Shown here piece by piece: positions 43,113 to 51,970 of a stretch of DNA of 64,000 nucleotides. How positions within the stretch are numbered: the stretch's first letter is position 1; every line of letters begins with the position of its first letter. Where the stretch lies: positions 1 to 64,000 of the forward strand of contig NZ_CAAJGM010000208.1 in assembly GCF_900996235.1 (NCBI RefSeq), read 5' to 3'. Position numbers and translations under genes: made by a program. The notes beneath the pieces are model-generated. The model made no database searches, was not told where the DNA came from, and saw only the letters and a program-made list of their open reading frames with translations. Source of the stretch: Paraburkholderia sp. BCC1885. Its GTDB lineage: Bacteria; Pseudomonadota; Gammaproteobacteria; Burkholderiales; Burkholderiaceae.

Positions 43113-44534
43113 ATGCAAAAAATCGATGTCCTGCTGAACCGCTTTGAACTCCATAAAGCGCAACTAAGTACCGCGCTCGGTCAGGCAATGACGACTGCGT
43201 CGGATTTCGGCGATCTGTATCTGCAAACGTCAACGCACACAACCTTGTCCCTGGAAAATGGCGACGTAAAAGCCACTACGTTTGATCGCAAACACGGCTT
43301 CGGGCTGCGTGTCGTTCAAGGAGAACGTACAGCGTTCGCCCACTCCAGCAGATCGGACGATGTTTCATTGCGTGAGGCATCGGCGATCGTGCGAGCGGCG
43401 ACTGCCGCGGGTGGCTCGACACAACCGATCGTCGTCGCCTGCTATGCGGCCCCAAGCCGATACGACTCGCCAGATCACGACGCGTCGACGGACACCGAGG
43501 CGCAGGTGCGCCTGCTGCGCCAGCTCGAGAAGATCGCACGCGCATCCGATGAACGCGTGGATCAGGTCTTTACGACGCTGACGAATACCTGCGAAGAGGT
43601 TCTCGTTCTGCGCAGCGACGGCAGGTTATGTGCCGATATCCGCCCGATGGCCATGCTCGGACTCACGGTCGTCGTCCGCGAGGGCGCCCGCAGCGAACGT
43701 GCCAGCAGCACGGTCGGCGGCCGTCGCGATCCTTCGTCGTTCGACGAGGCCGCGCTGGAGTCGCTTGCCCGCAGCGTCATCGAATGTGCGGTCGTCAATC
43801 TGGGCGCACAGAGTATTACCGGTGGCGAGATGACTGTCGTCATCGGTCCAGGTTGGCCCGGTGTCTTGCTGCACGAAGCAGTCGGACACGGGCTGGAGAG
43901 CGATCAGACACGTCGCGGTGCATCCGTGTTCTCCAATCGGGTCGGCGAGCGTGTGGCCGCGCCCGGCGTCACAGTGGTCGACGATGGCACGATCGCCCAT
44001 GCCCGCGGCGCCTTGTCGGTCGATGACGAGGGTAACCCCTCAAGGCACAACGTCCTGATTGAAGACGGCATTCTGCGAGGCTACATGCACGACGAGCTGA
44101 ATGCCAGGTTGATGGGGGTGGCGGCTACCGGCAACGGCCGACGCGAGTCGTACGCGCATTTGCCAAAGCCCCGCATGACCACGACGTTCATGCAACAGGG
44201 TGCGCTCCACGCGGAGGAAATCATTGGTTCGGTCAAAAAGGGCTTGTATGTGGCCGATATGCAGGGGGGTCAGGTCGACACCATCAGCGGCAATTTCGTG
44301 TTCGCGACTGCAAAGGCATTTCTGATCGAGGCAGGCAAGCTCACGCACCCGGTGAAAGGCGCGACGATTATCGGCAATGGTCCCAAGGCCATCATGAACA
44401 TTTCAAAGATCGGCCGGGATTTCGCCTTCGATCCGGGACGTGGGGTATGCACTAAAGCAGGCCAGAGCGTGCCGGTCGGCGTCGGCCAGCCCACGCTAAA
44501 GATAACGGGGTTGACCGTGGGTGGCAGTGCGTAA
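43113..44534 (+). CDS. TldD-family metalloprotease subunit
   Basis: The 473-residue protein has the zinc-binding HEAVGH at residues 254-259 (LLHEAVGHGLESDQTRRGASVF). Other TldD features are GTIAHARGALSVDDEGNPS, a MGVAATGNGRRESYAHLPKPRMT block and the C-terminal GKLTHPVKGATIIGNGPKAI. It is the active subunit of the TldD/TldE peptidase. Most bacteria keep these genes apart among housekeeping genes; here both are adjacent and sit inside a TonB-receptor operon. Confidence 0.9.
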   Translation: MQKIDVLLNRFELHKAQLSTALGQAMTTASDFGDLYLQTSTHTTLSLENGDVKATTFDRKHGFGLRVVQGERTAFAHSSRSDDVSLREASAIVRAATAAGGSTQPIVVACYAAPSRYDSPDHDASTDTEAQVRLLRQLEKIARASDERVDQVFTTLTNTCEEVLVLRSDGRLCADIRPMAMLGLTVVVREGARSERASSTVGGRRDPSSFDEAALESLARSVIECAVVNLGAQSITGGEMTVVIGPGWPGVLLHEAVGHGLESDQTRRGASVFSNRVGERVAAPGVTVVDDGTIAHARGALSVDDEGNPSRHNVLIEDGILRGYMHDELNARLMGVAATGNGRRESYAHLPKPRMTTTFMQQGALHAEEIIGSVKKGLYVADMQGGQVDTISGNFVFATAKAFLIEAGKLTHPVKGATIIGNGPKAIMNISKIGRDFAFDPGRGVCTKAGQSVPVGVGQPTLKITGLTVGGSA

Positions 44535-44771
44535 TGCTGATTGGACGTAGAGATCAGCCTTCCTGAAGGGATGTTCCGAAACTAAATATTCTTGTGCACT
44601 GGAAATATGACCTCACCGATCGACAAAGTATCGTAGTCGAAGTATCGAGATCTCGCTTTCTGCTCAAGCAGCGATTCATTGCGCTCCTGAGTCGAAATCT
44701 CAAGCCGACCGCAGGGTTTTTCAAAGCATCGTAACTGGGCAATCAAACATTAAATTTTGTAAGGATTCCAA

Positions 44772-47177
44772 ATGAAAATATTCGGGGGAAGCAATTGGAA
44801 CCGTGCATCGCTGGGTCTCGCGCTGCTGGTCGCCTGCCAGGTTCCATTGATCTGTCAATCGGCCTATGCCCAATCGCCAGCGACCGCGCCGATGGCAACG
44901 TTGAGTTACGACATTCCGGCGGGACCGCTGGACAAGGTGCTCGTCGCCGTGGCGTCGGTCAGCCGGCATCCGATCTCGTTCGACCCAACCCTGACAAGCA
45001 ACTACAAGGGCGGCGCCGTCAAGGGAAATCTCACCGTGGAACAGGCCGTCGACAGGGCCCTGGCCGGCACAGGTCTCGAGCGCGCAACAACCCCCGACGG
45101 TGCGCTGACTGTGCGTGCGAAAGCTACCGCCGCGGCTGCCGGTGTTGCCGCAGCCCCAACGCCAGATGGAGCACAAATGGCGGTGCTTCCACAGATTAAC
45201 GTGACAGATACGTCCGCGAAGGAAAGCGTCACCACTTATACGGCCGCCAACAGCAGTTCGGCAACGCTCACGGACACACCGACGAGCGAGACACCGATGG
45301 CTGTACAGACCGTTACGCAGGCTGTGATGCGCAGCCAGCAGGCAACCAGCGTGGCAGACGCGCTGCGCAATGTCAGCGGTGTAAGTATTGATCCGGGCCA
45401 GGCTGCGCAGTCGACCATTATCCTACGGGGCTTTGCGGCGCCCGTGTCAACCGACGGCCTGGTTACCAATAACGCGAACGGGACTGGATATCAGAACGGG
45501 CTGGATATTCCGCTGATTGGAGTAGAACGGATCGATGTCGTTAAAGGCGCCGATTCGATTATCAGCGGAGGCACGAACCCGGGCGGCGCAGTCAACGTCG
45601 TGCGCAAGCAGCCACAAGCTGATCCCGTCTATGAGTTTGAGACGCAGGTCGGATCGTACGGTGACGTTCTGATCGGCGGCGACGCCGGCGGTGCGATCTC
45701 AAAGGATAACAACCTCAACTACCGGTTTATCGTGAACGGAGAGCGGACCGGGGAATCGTATGGTGGAACGGTGGGAAGCCGCAATCTGTACATCGCGCCA
45801 TCCATCGGGTACCAGACGGCCGACACCAATTTCGTCGTCGGCTTCGAACAGAACACGCAACACCAGCCGCTGCCCTACTACACGGTATTTCTTGACGGGG
45901 AACCGGCGCCCATCACCCACGCGTTTGGAGACGAAAACGATCACATTCGCACCAATTCCAGTACGGTCTACTACGATTTTTCGCAACGTCTCTCGTCAGC
46001 CTGGTCGGTCAAGAGCAAGGCCTCCTATAACGCAACGGTCACCTCCTTCTACTACACGGAGGGCAGCGTCCTGGACGATCTCGGCGATGCACTGTTTCTC
46101 CCGGTCTCTTCATCGGCTCATCAACGCGCATGGAGCTTACAGGAAAGTCTGGAGGGGAAATTCCACACCGGACCGATCAGCCACGACTTGGTCGTCGGTT
46201 TCAACTACCAGAGAAGCATCACGACTACCGCAGCCGGGGTCGATCTGACTGGCATTTTTCCTGGCAGCATATTTACAAGTACGCCGCCGGAGGATGCGGT
46301 TCCTACCGGTAACGGCGGGACTGCTGCCCAATTCGGGTATTCCAACCAGTTCTACCTCCAGGATCAGTTGAAGTACGAAAGATTCCACCTCCTCGCAAGC
46401 ATTTCGCATGGACAGTCGTGGTCTAACACCTCGACGAGTTCCTCCACCAGTAGTGCATGGAGCCCAAATGTCGGAGCGCTATACCAACTGACTGGTGACA
46501 TAGCTGCCTATGCGAGCTATCAGAAGACCTTTACCCCTTTAGGTCAGGTCGTTTTGGTGGGCGGTGCAGCGCCTCCTGCCGCAGAACAGGGTAAGAATGT
46601 TGAGGTCGGTCTGAAAGGGAATTTTCTCGACGACAGGGTAACCGCATCGGTAGCGCTGTATCGAGCCGCGCAAACGAATGTCGCCCTCCAGGATGGGGCC
46701 CTACCGGGTTTTAGTCTGATCGATCCCGCCGGCTATGTCACAAAAGGCGTTGAACTGGACATCAGTGGTCAGATTACCAATGGACTCAAGATCATAGCGA
46801 ACTACACGTACAACGCTCAACAGAACCCGGCGAGTTCTTCCTTCCTGGAAGCCGCCCAGGAAGCAAGACACAAGGCTTCCCTGTGGATGGAATACGCATT
46901 TCAATCGTCGGCCCTGCAGGGATTCGGTCTCAGCGGCGGCATCACCGCAAGATCGTCATACCAGGCGGGCCAGACGATTCTTACCAACCCGATCGTTCGT
47001 GTCCCAGGCCAAGCGATCACCGACGCCAGTGTTTTTTACAGGTCGAAGAAATGGACCACGACGTTCGGGGTCAAGAATATTTTTAACCGCTTGCAATACG
47101 ACGCCAATGGAGAAGATGAGTTTCTCGACATCCTTCCGGGCCGGACGTTTGTGCTCACCAGCATCTACCAGTTTTAG
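44772..47177 (+). CDS. TonB-dependent receptor with STN signalling domain
   Basis: The 801-residue outer-membrane receptor has a signal peptide (cleavage near SAYAQS) and an STN domain at about residues 38-115 (ATLSYDIPAGPLDKVLVAVASVS...GNLTVEQAVDRALAGTGLE). A plug follows (SVADALRNVSGVSIDPGQAAQSTIILRGF, GVERIDVVKGADSIISGGTNPGGAVNVVRKQPQ), then a 22-strand barrel ending in YQF. The type is that of siderophore receptors. The STN domain contacts FecR, matching the fecIR pair at 37-38 kb. AAGGATTCC precedes the ATG. The ligand may be a siderophore or a peptide. Confidence 0.92.
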   Translation: MKIFGGSNWNRASLGLALLVACQVPLICQSAYAQSPATAPMATLSYDIPAGPLDKVLVAVASVSRHPISFDPTLTSNYKGGAVKGNLTVEQAVDRALAGTGLERATTPDGALTVRAKATAAAAGVAAAPTPDGAQMAVLPQINVTDTSAKESVTTYTAANSSSATLTDTPTSETPMAVQTVTQAVMRSQQATSVADALRNVSGVSIDPGQAAQSTIILRGFAAPVSTDGLVTNNANGTGYQNGLDIPLIGVERIDVVKGADSIISGGTNPGGAVNVVRKQPQADPVYEFETQVGSYGDVLIGGDAGGAISKDNNLNYRFIVNGERTGESYGGTVGSRNLYIAPSIGYQTADTNFVVGFEQNTQHQPLPYYTVFLDGEPAPITHAFGDENDHIRTNSSTVYYDFSQRLSSAWSVKSKASYNATVTSFYYTEGSVLDDLGDALFLPVSSSAHQRAWSLQESLEGKFHTGPISHDLVVGFNYQRSITTTAAGVDLTGIFPGSIFTSTPPEDAVPTGNGGTAAQFGYSNQFYLQDQLKYERFHLLASISHGQSWSNTSTSSSTSSAWSPNVGALYQLTGDIAAYASYQKTFTPLGQVVLVGGAAPPAAEQGKNVEVGLKGNFLDDRVTASVALYRAAQTNVALQDGALPGFSLIDPAGYVTKGVELDISGQITNGLKIIANYTYNAQQNPASSSFLEAAQEARHKASLWMEYAFQSSALQGFGLSGGITARSSYQAGQTILTNPIVRVPGQAITDASVFYRSKKWTTTFGVKNIFNRLQYDANGEDEFLDILPGRTFVLTSIYQF

Positions 47178-47254
47178 CTCGCTCGAAGGCGTCCCGGAAA
47201 CGGATCCCGCTTTCCTGACGGCTAGCCCAATCATCGAGGCCTGCGTCCCCTAGC

Positions 47255-48991
47255 ATGATCAAGCAAAACCCCACCGTCGTGCCTCAACCCGCAACGCTCA
47301 AGGCGTGGTGGGCACTTCTGCGCCCATATTGGACGTCCGACAGAAAACGGGGGGCAATGGCATTGTTCGCCACCCTGTTGATCCTGACATTTTCGCTAAC
47401 GTATGTCCGGCTCGCATTGACAGTCTGGATGGGCCACTATCAGCAGACAGTCATCAAATACGACGCTGCCGCGGTACCTTCGCTGCTCCTTGGCTTCCTG
47501 GCAATTCTGGGGCTGGACATCGGGGTGAACGTCGCGGTCAACTTCGTCAATCTGGCGCTCGGGATCAACTGGCGTAGCTGGCTGACCAAACGCTTCCTGC
47601 AACGCTGGATGGGCGGCAAAGCCTTCTACTGGATCGAGCAGGAGCAACTGGTCGACAACCCCGACCAGCGCATAACCGAGGATATCGATCAGTTCGTTAC
47701 CGCTTCGTTGACGCTTTCTCTCGGTCTCTTCGGAACGGCCACACAGCTGGTCGTATTCACAAAGGTGCTCTGGATCAAGTCCGGCCCATTGGCGTTTTCG
47801 CTATTCGGTAGCGTCATCCAGGTCCCCCATTACATGGTCTGGCTGGCAATCGTCTACGCCTTGATCACGTCGTTCATTGTCCAATTCGCGGGACGTCGAC
47901 TGCAACCTCTAACGTTCCAGAAGCAGCAGGCGGAAGCAAACTTCCGTTTCACGATGACCGGTGTGCGCGAGCACGTCGAACAGATCGCCCTGCTTGGCGG
48001 TGGCCCGATGGAAATCGAACGCGCCGGACAAGCGTTCGACAAGGTTCGTTCAAACTTCTGGCGCATCCTCATGTTCAATCTGCGCTTTGAACCGGTTACG
48101 TTGGGCATTGCTTTTGTCTCAGGTTCATTCGCGAGCTTCGCTTTGCTGCCTCGTTACCTGAACCACCAAATCTCATTCGGCGACATGACGCAACTCGCCG
48201 CAACGTTTGGTCTGGTCGCCGCGTCACTGCAATGGTTCATCCATAATTTCGTCGCGCTCCAGCAATATCGGGTCGTCGTATCGCGTCTCGCGGGCCTCGA
48301 CGGGGCAATCAATCTGGGTGGCCACCCTAGGGGACCACACTACGATCGCTCGGTGTCGGATGCCATTTCAGTGAGCGACCTTGATCTTCAGACGCCGCAG
48401 GGGCGCACGCTCGTTTCAGGTCTGACACTGACCTTGCGTCCTGGCGAGCGATGGATGGTTAGCGGTCCCTCGGGGGCAGGAAAAAGCACGCTGTTGCGCG
48501 CGCTGGCGGGGATTTGGCACTACGGGGCGGGACAGGTCACGTTACCGGCGAACGCCAAACTTTTCTTTCTGCCGCAAAAAAACTATATTCCGCCCGGGAC
48601 CTTCAGGGCGGCATTGTGCTATCCGGCACAGCCACATGCATTCGACGACGAAACCTGCCGACGCGCGCTGATCGACTGCCAGCTCGGTCAATACAGCGAC
48701 GTCCTTGATGAGGTCGCGCGTTGGGGTAACAACCTGTCTCCGGGCGAACAACAGCGACTCGGGTTCGCACGCGCGCTGTTGCAGCAACCGGACTACCTCT
48801 TGCTCGATGAATCGACCAGCGCATTGGACGAGGACAACGAGTCGAAGATGTACCAGTTGATCACACAACGGCTACCCGAAGCGGCCATCATCAGCGTGTC
48901 CCACCATTCGTCACTCGAACGTTTTCATACCCATGCGCTGCGAATCGAAAATGGGCAAGCACAGCAAACAAACCCAATCGTCGTCGCCTGA
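47255..48991 (+). CDS. BacA/SbmA-related ABC transporter (YddA/Rv1819c type)
   Basis: The 578-residue protein fuses an ABC_membrane_2 (SbmA/BacA-like) domain with a nucleotide-binding domain. The membrane part has the family signature WLTKRFLQRWMGGKAFYWIE and DNPDQRITEDIDQF. The ATPase has GPSGAGKST, LSPGEQQRLGFARAL and YLLLDESTSALD. Relatives import antimicrobial peptides, bleomycin, cobalamin and other hydrophilic molecules across the inner membrane. Placed directly after the outer-membrane receptor, it is the natural next step of import (inference). Confidence 0.88.
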   Translation: MIKQNPTVVPQPATLKAWWALLRPYWTSDRKRGAMALFATLLILTFSLTYVRLALTVWMGHYQQTVIKYDAAAVPSLLLGFLAILGLDIGVNVAVNFVNLALGINWRSWLTKRFLQRWMGGKAFYWIEQEQLVDNPDQRITEDIDQFVTASLTLSLGLFGTATQLVVFTKVLWIKSGPLAFSLFGSVIQVPHYMVWLAIVYALITSFIVQFAGRRLQPLTFQKQQAEANFRFTMTGVREHVEQIALLGGGPMEIERAGQAFDKVRSNFWRILMFNLRFEPVTLGIAFVSGSFASFALLPRYLNHQISFGDMTQLAATFGLVAASLQWFIHNFVALQQYRVVVSRLAGLDGAINLGGHPRGPHYDRSVSDAISVSDLDLQTPQGRTLVSGLTLTLRPGERWMVSGPSGAGKSTLLRALAGIWHYGAGQVTLPANAKLFFLPQKNYIPPGTFRAALCYPAQPHAFDDETCRRALIDCQLGQYSDVLDEVARWGNNLSPGEQQRLGFARALLQQPDYLLLDESTSALDEDNESKMYQLITQRLPEAAIISVSHHSSLERFHTHALRIENGQAQQTNPIVVA

Positions 48992-49024
48992 TTCAAACTC
49001 AGGTGCAAACGAAGGAAGGACTCG

Positions 49025-49348
49025 ATGCAAAAAACCTATCTGACAGCCACGACCGAAACGTTCGACGCAGTCGTTCTTCAGGCCACGCTCCCCGTCCTGC
49101 TCGACTTCTGGGCACCATGGTGTGCACCCTGCCTGTCGCTCGGCCGTGTCATCGAACAGATCATTCCCGAGTATGCTGACAAGGTTCTCGTGGTCAAGAT
49201 CAATGCGGACGAAAATCCTGAATTATGCCAACGGCATGGATTAAGGAGTCTCCCGCGCCTGAGCCTTTACCAACATGGACAGGAAATCGAGATCATCGAG
49301 GAACGCACGCGCGCGCGACTCGAGCGCTATCTGGAGAGCCGCTTCTAG
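49025..49348 (+). CDS. Thioredoxin-fold protein with WCAPC site
   Basis: The 107-residue single-domain thioredoxin has LLDFWAPWCAPCLSLGRVIEQI and LRSLPRLSLYQHG (cis-proline loop, RLPR-like). Pro in CAPC keeps the thioredoxin-type dipeptide end but Ala replaces Gly, which may alter redox potential. No signal peptide, so cytoplasmic. It begins 34 bases after the ABC transporter gene. Confidence 0.85.
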   Translation: MQKTYLTATTETFDAVVLQATLPVLLDFWAPWCAPCLSLGRVIEQIIPEYADKVLVVKINADENPELCQRHGLRSLPRLSLYQHGQEIEIIEERTRARLERYLESRF

Positions 49349-49442
49349 CTCAACGTCACGTCGCACTCGAATTCGGAAAGATTCTTGATTCAGCGCACGC
49401 CGACGCAGCGCATGCTGGATTGATCACTCAAAAACACCACCC

Positions 49443-50687
49443 ATGACCACACTCCTGATCGATACAACCGACGCGACCTTCGACAACGATGTCCTCCGAT
49501 CGACACTGCCCGTCCTGTTGGATTTCTGGGCACCGTGGTGTGGGCCGTGCAAGGCGCTCGCGCCAATATTGGAGCGCATCGCCATTCAGCACGAAGGCAA
49601 ACTCAGGATCGTCAAGTACGACGTCGATCAGAACAAGGACAGCATGCATCGTTTCAAGCTGCGTGGCGTGCCGACACTGATCGCCTATCGTGCCGGCGAA
49701 GAAATTGGCCGCCATGCCGGCGGTAATGCTTCCGGCCTGAAGCTGTTGCTCGAGGCTCTGCTTGCAGGACCAGAACCGCAGATGGATCCTGGCACCAACA
49801 CGTTCGGCAACGATCCGGATCGCAAAGCGCGTTGCATTGCCCGTATCGAGCAAGCCATCGCCGAGGGACGCCTTGGCGGTTCATCGCAGAAACATGGTAG
49901 CGACGACCTGCCTTCGACGATCGCCATCGGCCAGACATCTGACAGTGGCGACCCCGACGTGCTTGGCCTGCCGCCCGTGATCGATGCCCTCTACAATTAC
50001 TTTTACGAGATGCTTGCCGCGGACCCGGGTGGCCGTCAATTCACCGCAGATTTTCTCCGTTCCATACCGGTCGGGGTGAACCTGAGCTCGGCCCCTCGCG
50101 ACTACCTGCTCTGGATACTCAACGATGTGATGGGCCAGGTTCCCGCTGAAAGCGAAGCGGCGCCGTTGCTGGCCGATCTGCTCAATCTACATCGACACGA
50201 TGCGCTGTCAGGCACTGTCCCGCCCGCTCAATGGGAGGCTTTGCAGGCACGCATCGAAGAAAAAGGCCCTGCAACCGGCAAACAAGACGCACTCATTCTG
50301 GCCGCCATCGCTGCGCTCGCGATGCCGGCCGCGAGCATTCCTGCCACCGCGTTTTTCTTGCTAATCCGGGTAGCTGTCTCGCTTCCTGTGCAGCAGATCG
50401 CATCCACATGGTGGACCGCAGAAGAGGCTGAGATTTTCGATCGGACGAATCGTTCGATGGCGCCGTTCATGCAGGCCCTTGGGCCCCGTCCAGAGGAGCC
50501 GCAAGCGCATACCGAGTACGAACGGAAGAAGCAGCAATTCATCGACGATGCGTGGGCCAAAGCTTATTCGATCTGTCCGACATTGGAAAAGCAACGGCAA
50601 TTACGAATGGAGGCCATCGAAAAAGCCGGGCATCAGGCGCGAACCTCTCATGCGCAATACCTGCTCGAGCGCCTCGCCAACTCCTAA
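49443..50687 (+). CDS. Thioredoxin domain fused to a long unknown C-terminal domain
   Basis: Residues 1 to about 108 are a canonical thioredoxin (VLLDFWAPWCGPCKALAPILERIA, RGVPTLIAYRAGEEI). Residues about 110-414 are a mostly helical extension I do not recognise. It includes LPPVIDALYNYFYEMLAADPGGRQFTADFL, a hydrophobic helix pair (ILAAIAALAMPAASIPATAFFLLIRVAV) and a charged C-terminal coiled coil. The unrelated lengths make this far longer than thioredoxins or CnoX-type fusions. Next to an equally unknown protein. Confidence 0.8.
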   Translation: MTTLLIDTTDATFDNDVLRSTLPVLLDFWAPWCGPCKALAPILERIAIQHEGKLRIVKYDVDQNKDSMHRFKLRGVPTLIAYRAGEEIGRHAGGNASGLKLLLEALLAGPEPQMDPGTNTFGNDPDRKARCIARIEQAIAEGRLGGSSQKHGSDDLPSTIAIGQTSDSGDPDVLGLPPVIDALYNYFYEMLAADPGGRQFTADFLRSIPVGVNLSSAPRDYLLWILNDVMGQVPAESEAAPLLADLLNLHRHDALSGTVPPAQWEALQARIEEKGPATGKQDALILAAIAALAMPAASIPATAFFLLIRVAVSLPVQQIASTWWTAEEAEIFDRTNRSMAPFMQALGPRPEEPQAHTEYERKKQQFIDDAWAKAYSICPTLEKQRQLRMEAIEKAGHQARTSHAQYLLERLANS

Positions 50688-50713
50688 TCGGTCAATCCGA
50701 CATTTCCATTCCC

Positions 50714-51748
50714 ATGCACCTCTCATCCCCGAAAATCTATAGCGCGTTTCCTGCCACTGACGTCGAGACCGGTGACGCGTCCAGGCAACGCTACATCGAC
50801 AATCTTGAACGGGAGCTCCCACTCGCCACCCAGCGTCGCGCGGATAAACGAAAACGATATATCGATGCAATGAGGGCGCATATCCAGGCGGGCAACGATC
50901 CCAAGCAATTCGGGATACTGCATCCACAATTTCATCTTCCCGATCCGGACACAGCGTTGTTGTATTGCCTGTTCGGCAAGCCAAGCGACGTCGAATATGG
51001 CGCGTCGACACTTGGCGTACCGGAATCCGTTCTCCAGCTCTACTGCTTCATCCATGAAGAAAAGATGCATCAGCAGCAGGTCTTTGTCCAAAATGGTGTG
51101 CCTATCGATGCTGAAGAGAGCGCCGAGCGCTTCGGCGTCGAGTGGATAAGCGCCATTGATCCGGGCGACAATCTCTATCTCGTACCGGCGCGCCTCGTTC
51201 ACTGGTTACTCAGTGATCCGGGCATTGGTATGGACGGCCTGGCGGTGAACCCGGAATTGCGTCTGGCAGTCGAGCACGTTGCGGCACTGCATCTGCGAGC
51301 GATTCAGCGCAATTCTCCAACCCGCGAAGAGTGGAAAAGCGTCCGGAGAGTACTGATGGAATTCGCGGATCGCGCACAGTCATCGTCCGAGTTTGGAGAA
51401 ATTGATCGGCTGATCACGCAAATCGCTGAAAACTCCGCAACGGATTGCGCGGATTCGAATGTGATCGGAGAGGAAATTGTCATGCCCATCGCTCAACTGC
51501 ACGCACAGATGCAAGCACCCGGTCTCGTCTATACCGCCGAGGAAATCGCTCTTAAAGAGCATATTGAGAAGCTCAGGGATGCACATTCCGAATCGCTTGC
51601 TGGGGAGCGCGCGCGTCCAGAGGTCAAAGCGCTCTATGCGAAGATGAATCTTCATCATAGTCAGGTCTTTGCGCTACGGGCCAAAATGGTCGGACACATC
51701 GCCGCCCGGTTTATAGGTATGACACGCGGCGTGTATGCGAATGCGTAG
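50714..51748 (+). CDS. Unknown 344-aa protein
   Basis: The protein begins MHLSSPKIYSAFPATDVETGD, 27 bases after the thioredoxin-fusion stop. It is soluble, helical and acidic, with no signal peptide or recognised motif. A histidine-rich segment (FIHEEKMHQQQVFVQNGVPID) sits near residue 120. VYTAEEIALKEHIEKLRDAHSESLAGERARPEVKALYAKMN is a likely coiled coil near the end. I do not recognise the family. Position at the end of the operon ties it to the transport/protease system. Confidence 0.65.
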   Translation: MHLSSPKIYSAFPATDVETGDASRQRYIDNLERELPLATQRRADKRKRYIDAMRAHIQAGNDPKQFGILHPQFHLPDPDTALLYCLFGKPSDVEYGASTLGVPESVLQLYCFIHEEKMHQQQVFVQNGVPIDAEESAERFGVEWISAIDPGDNLYLVPARLVHWLLSDPGIGMDGLAVNPELRLAVEHVAALHLRAIQRNSPTREEWKSVRRVLMEFADRAQSSSEFGEIDRLITQIAENSATDCADSNVIGEEIVMPIAQLHAQMQAPGLVYTAEEIALKEHIEKLRDAHSESLAGERARPEVKALYAKMNLHHSQVFALRAKMVGHIAARFIGMTRGVYANA

Positions 51749-51790
51749 CAATGGACTCATGCTCCACATCGAACCCGCGCGAAGTAGACC

Positions 51791-51970
51791 TCATTCGAGT
51801 CTAGAAGACCGCACGCCGGATGAGGCATACTTCGCGACGCTGCCTGCGATCAAATTGGCAGCATGACTGCCCTGGACGTTCCACTTAAAAATCTCAGAAG
51901 ACTGTCCGAACGATTGAGGCCACCTCCCCACTTCAGCATCTACTGCCGGTAGAGCCACGTTGTACTTCAT
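51791..51970 (-). CDS. Possible 59-aa peptide gene at the end of the AAA+ gene
   Basis: ATG 51970 has GGGAG 7 bases upstream and opens a 59-codon frame beginning MKYNVALPAVDAEVGRWPQS. It overlaps the last 38 bases of the AAA+ gene in another frame. It lacks a signal peptide and cysteines, and ends RSSRLE. Good ribosome site and coupled position suggest real translation; the function is unknown. A peptide substrate of the neighbouring transporter/protease is only a guess. Confidence 0.4.
   Translation of the reverse strand: MKYNVALPAVDAEVGRWPQSFGQSSEIFKWNVQGSHAANLIAGSVAKYASSGVRSSRLE

Noticed and set aside
44535..44771. Searched for a precursor peptide gene between tldD and the TonB receptor
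   Set aside because: Only frames of under ten codons occur on the plus strand, none with a good ribosome site.
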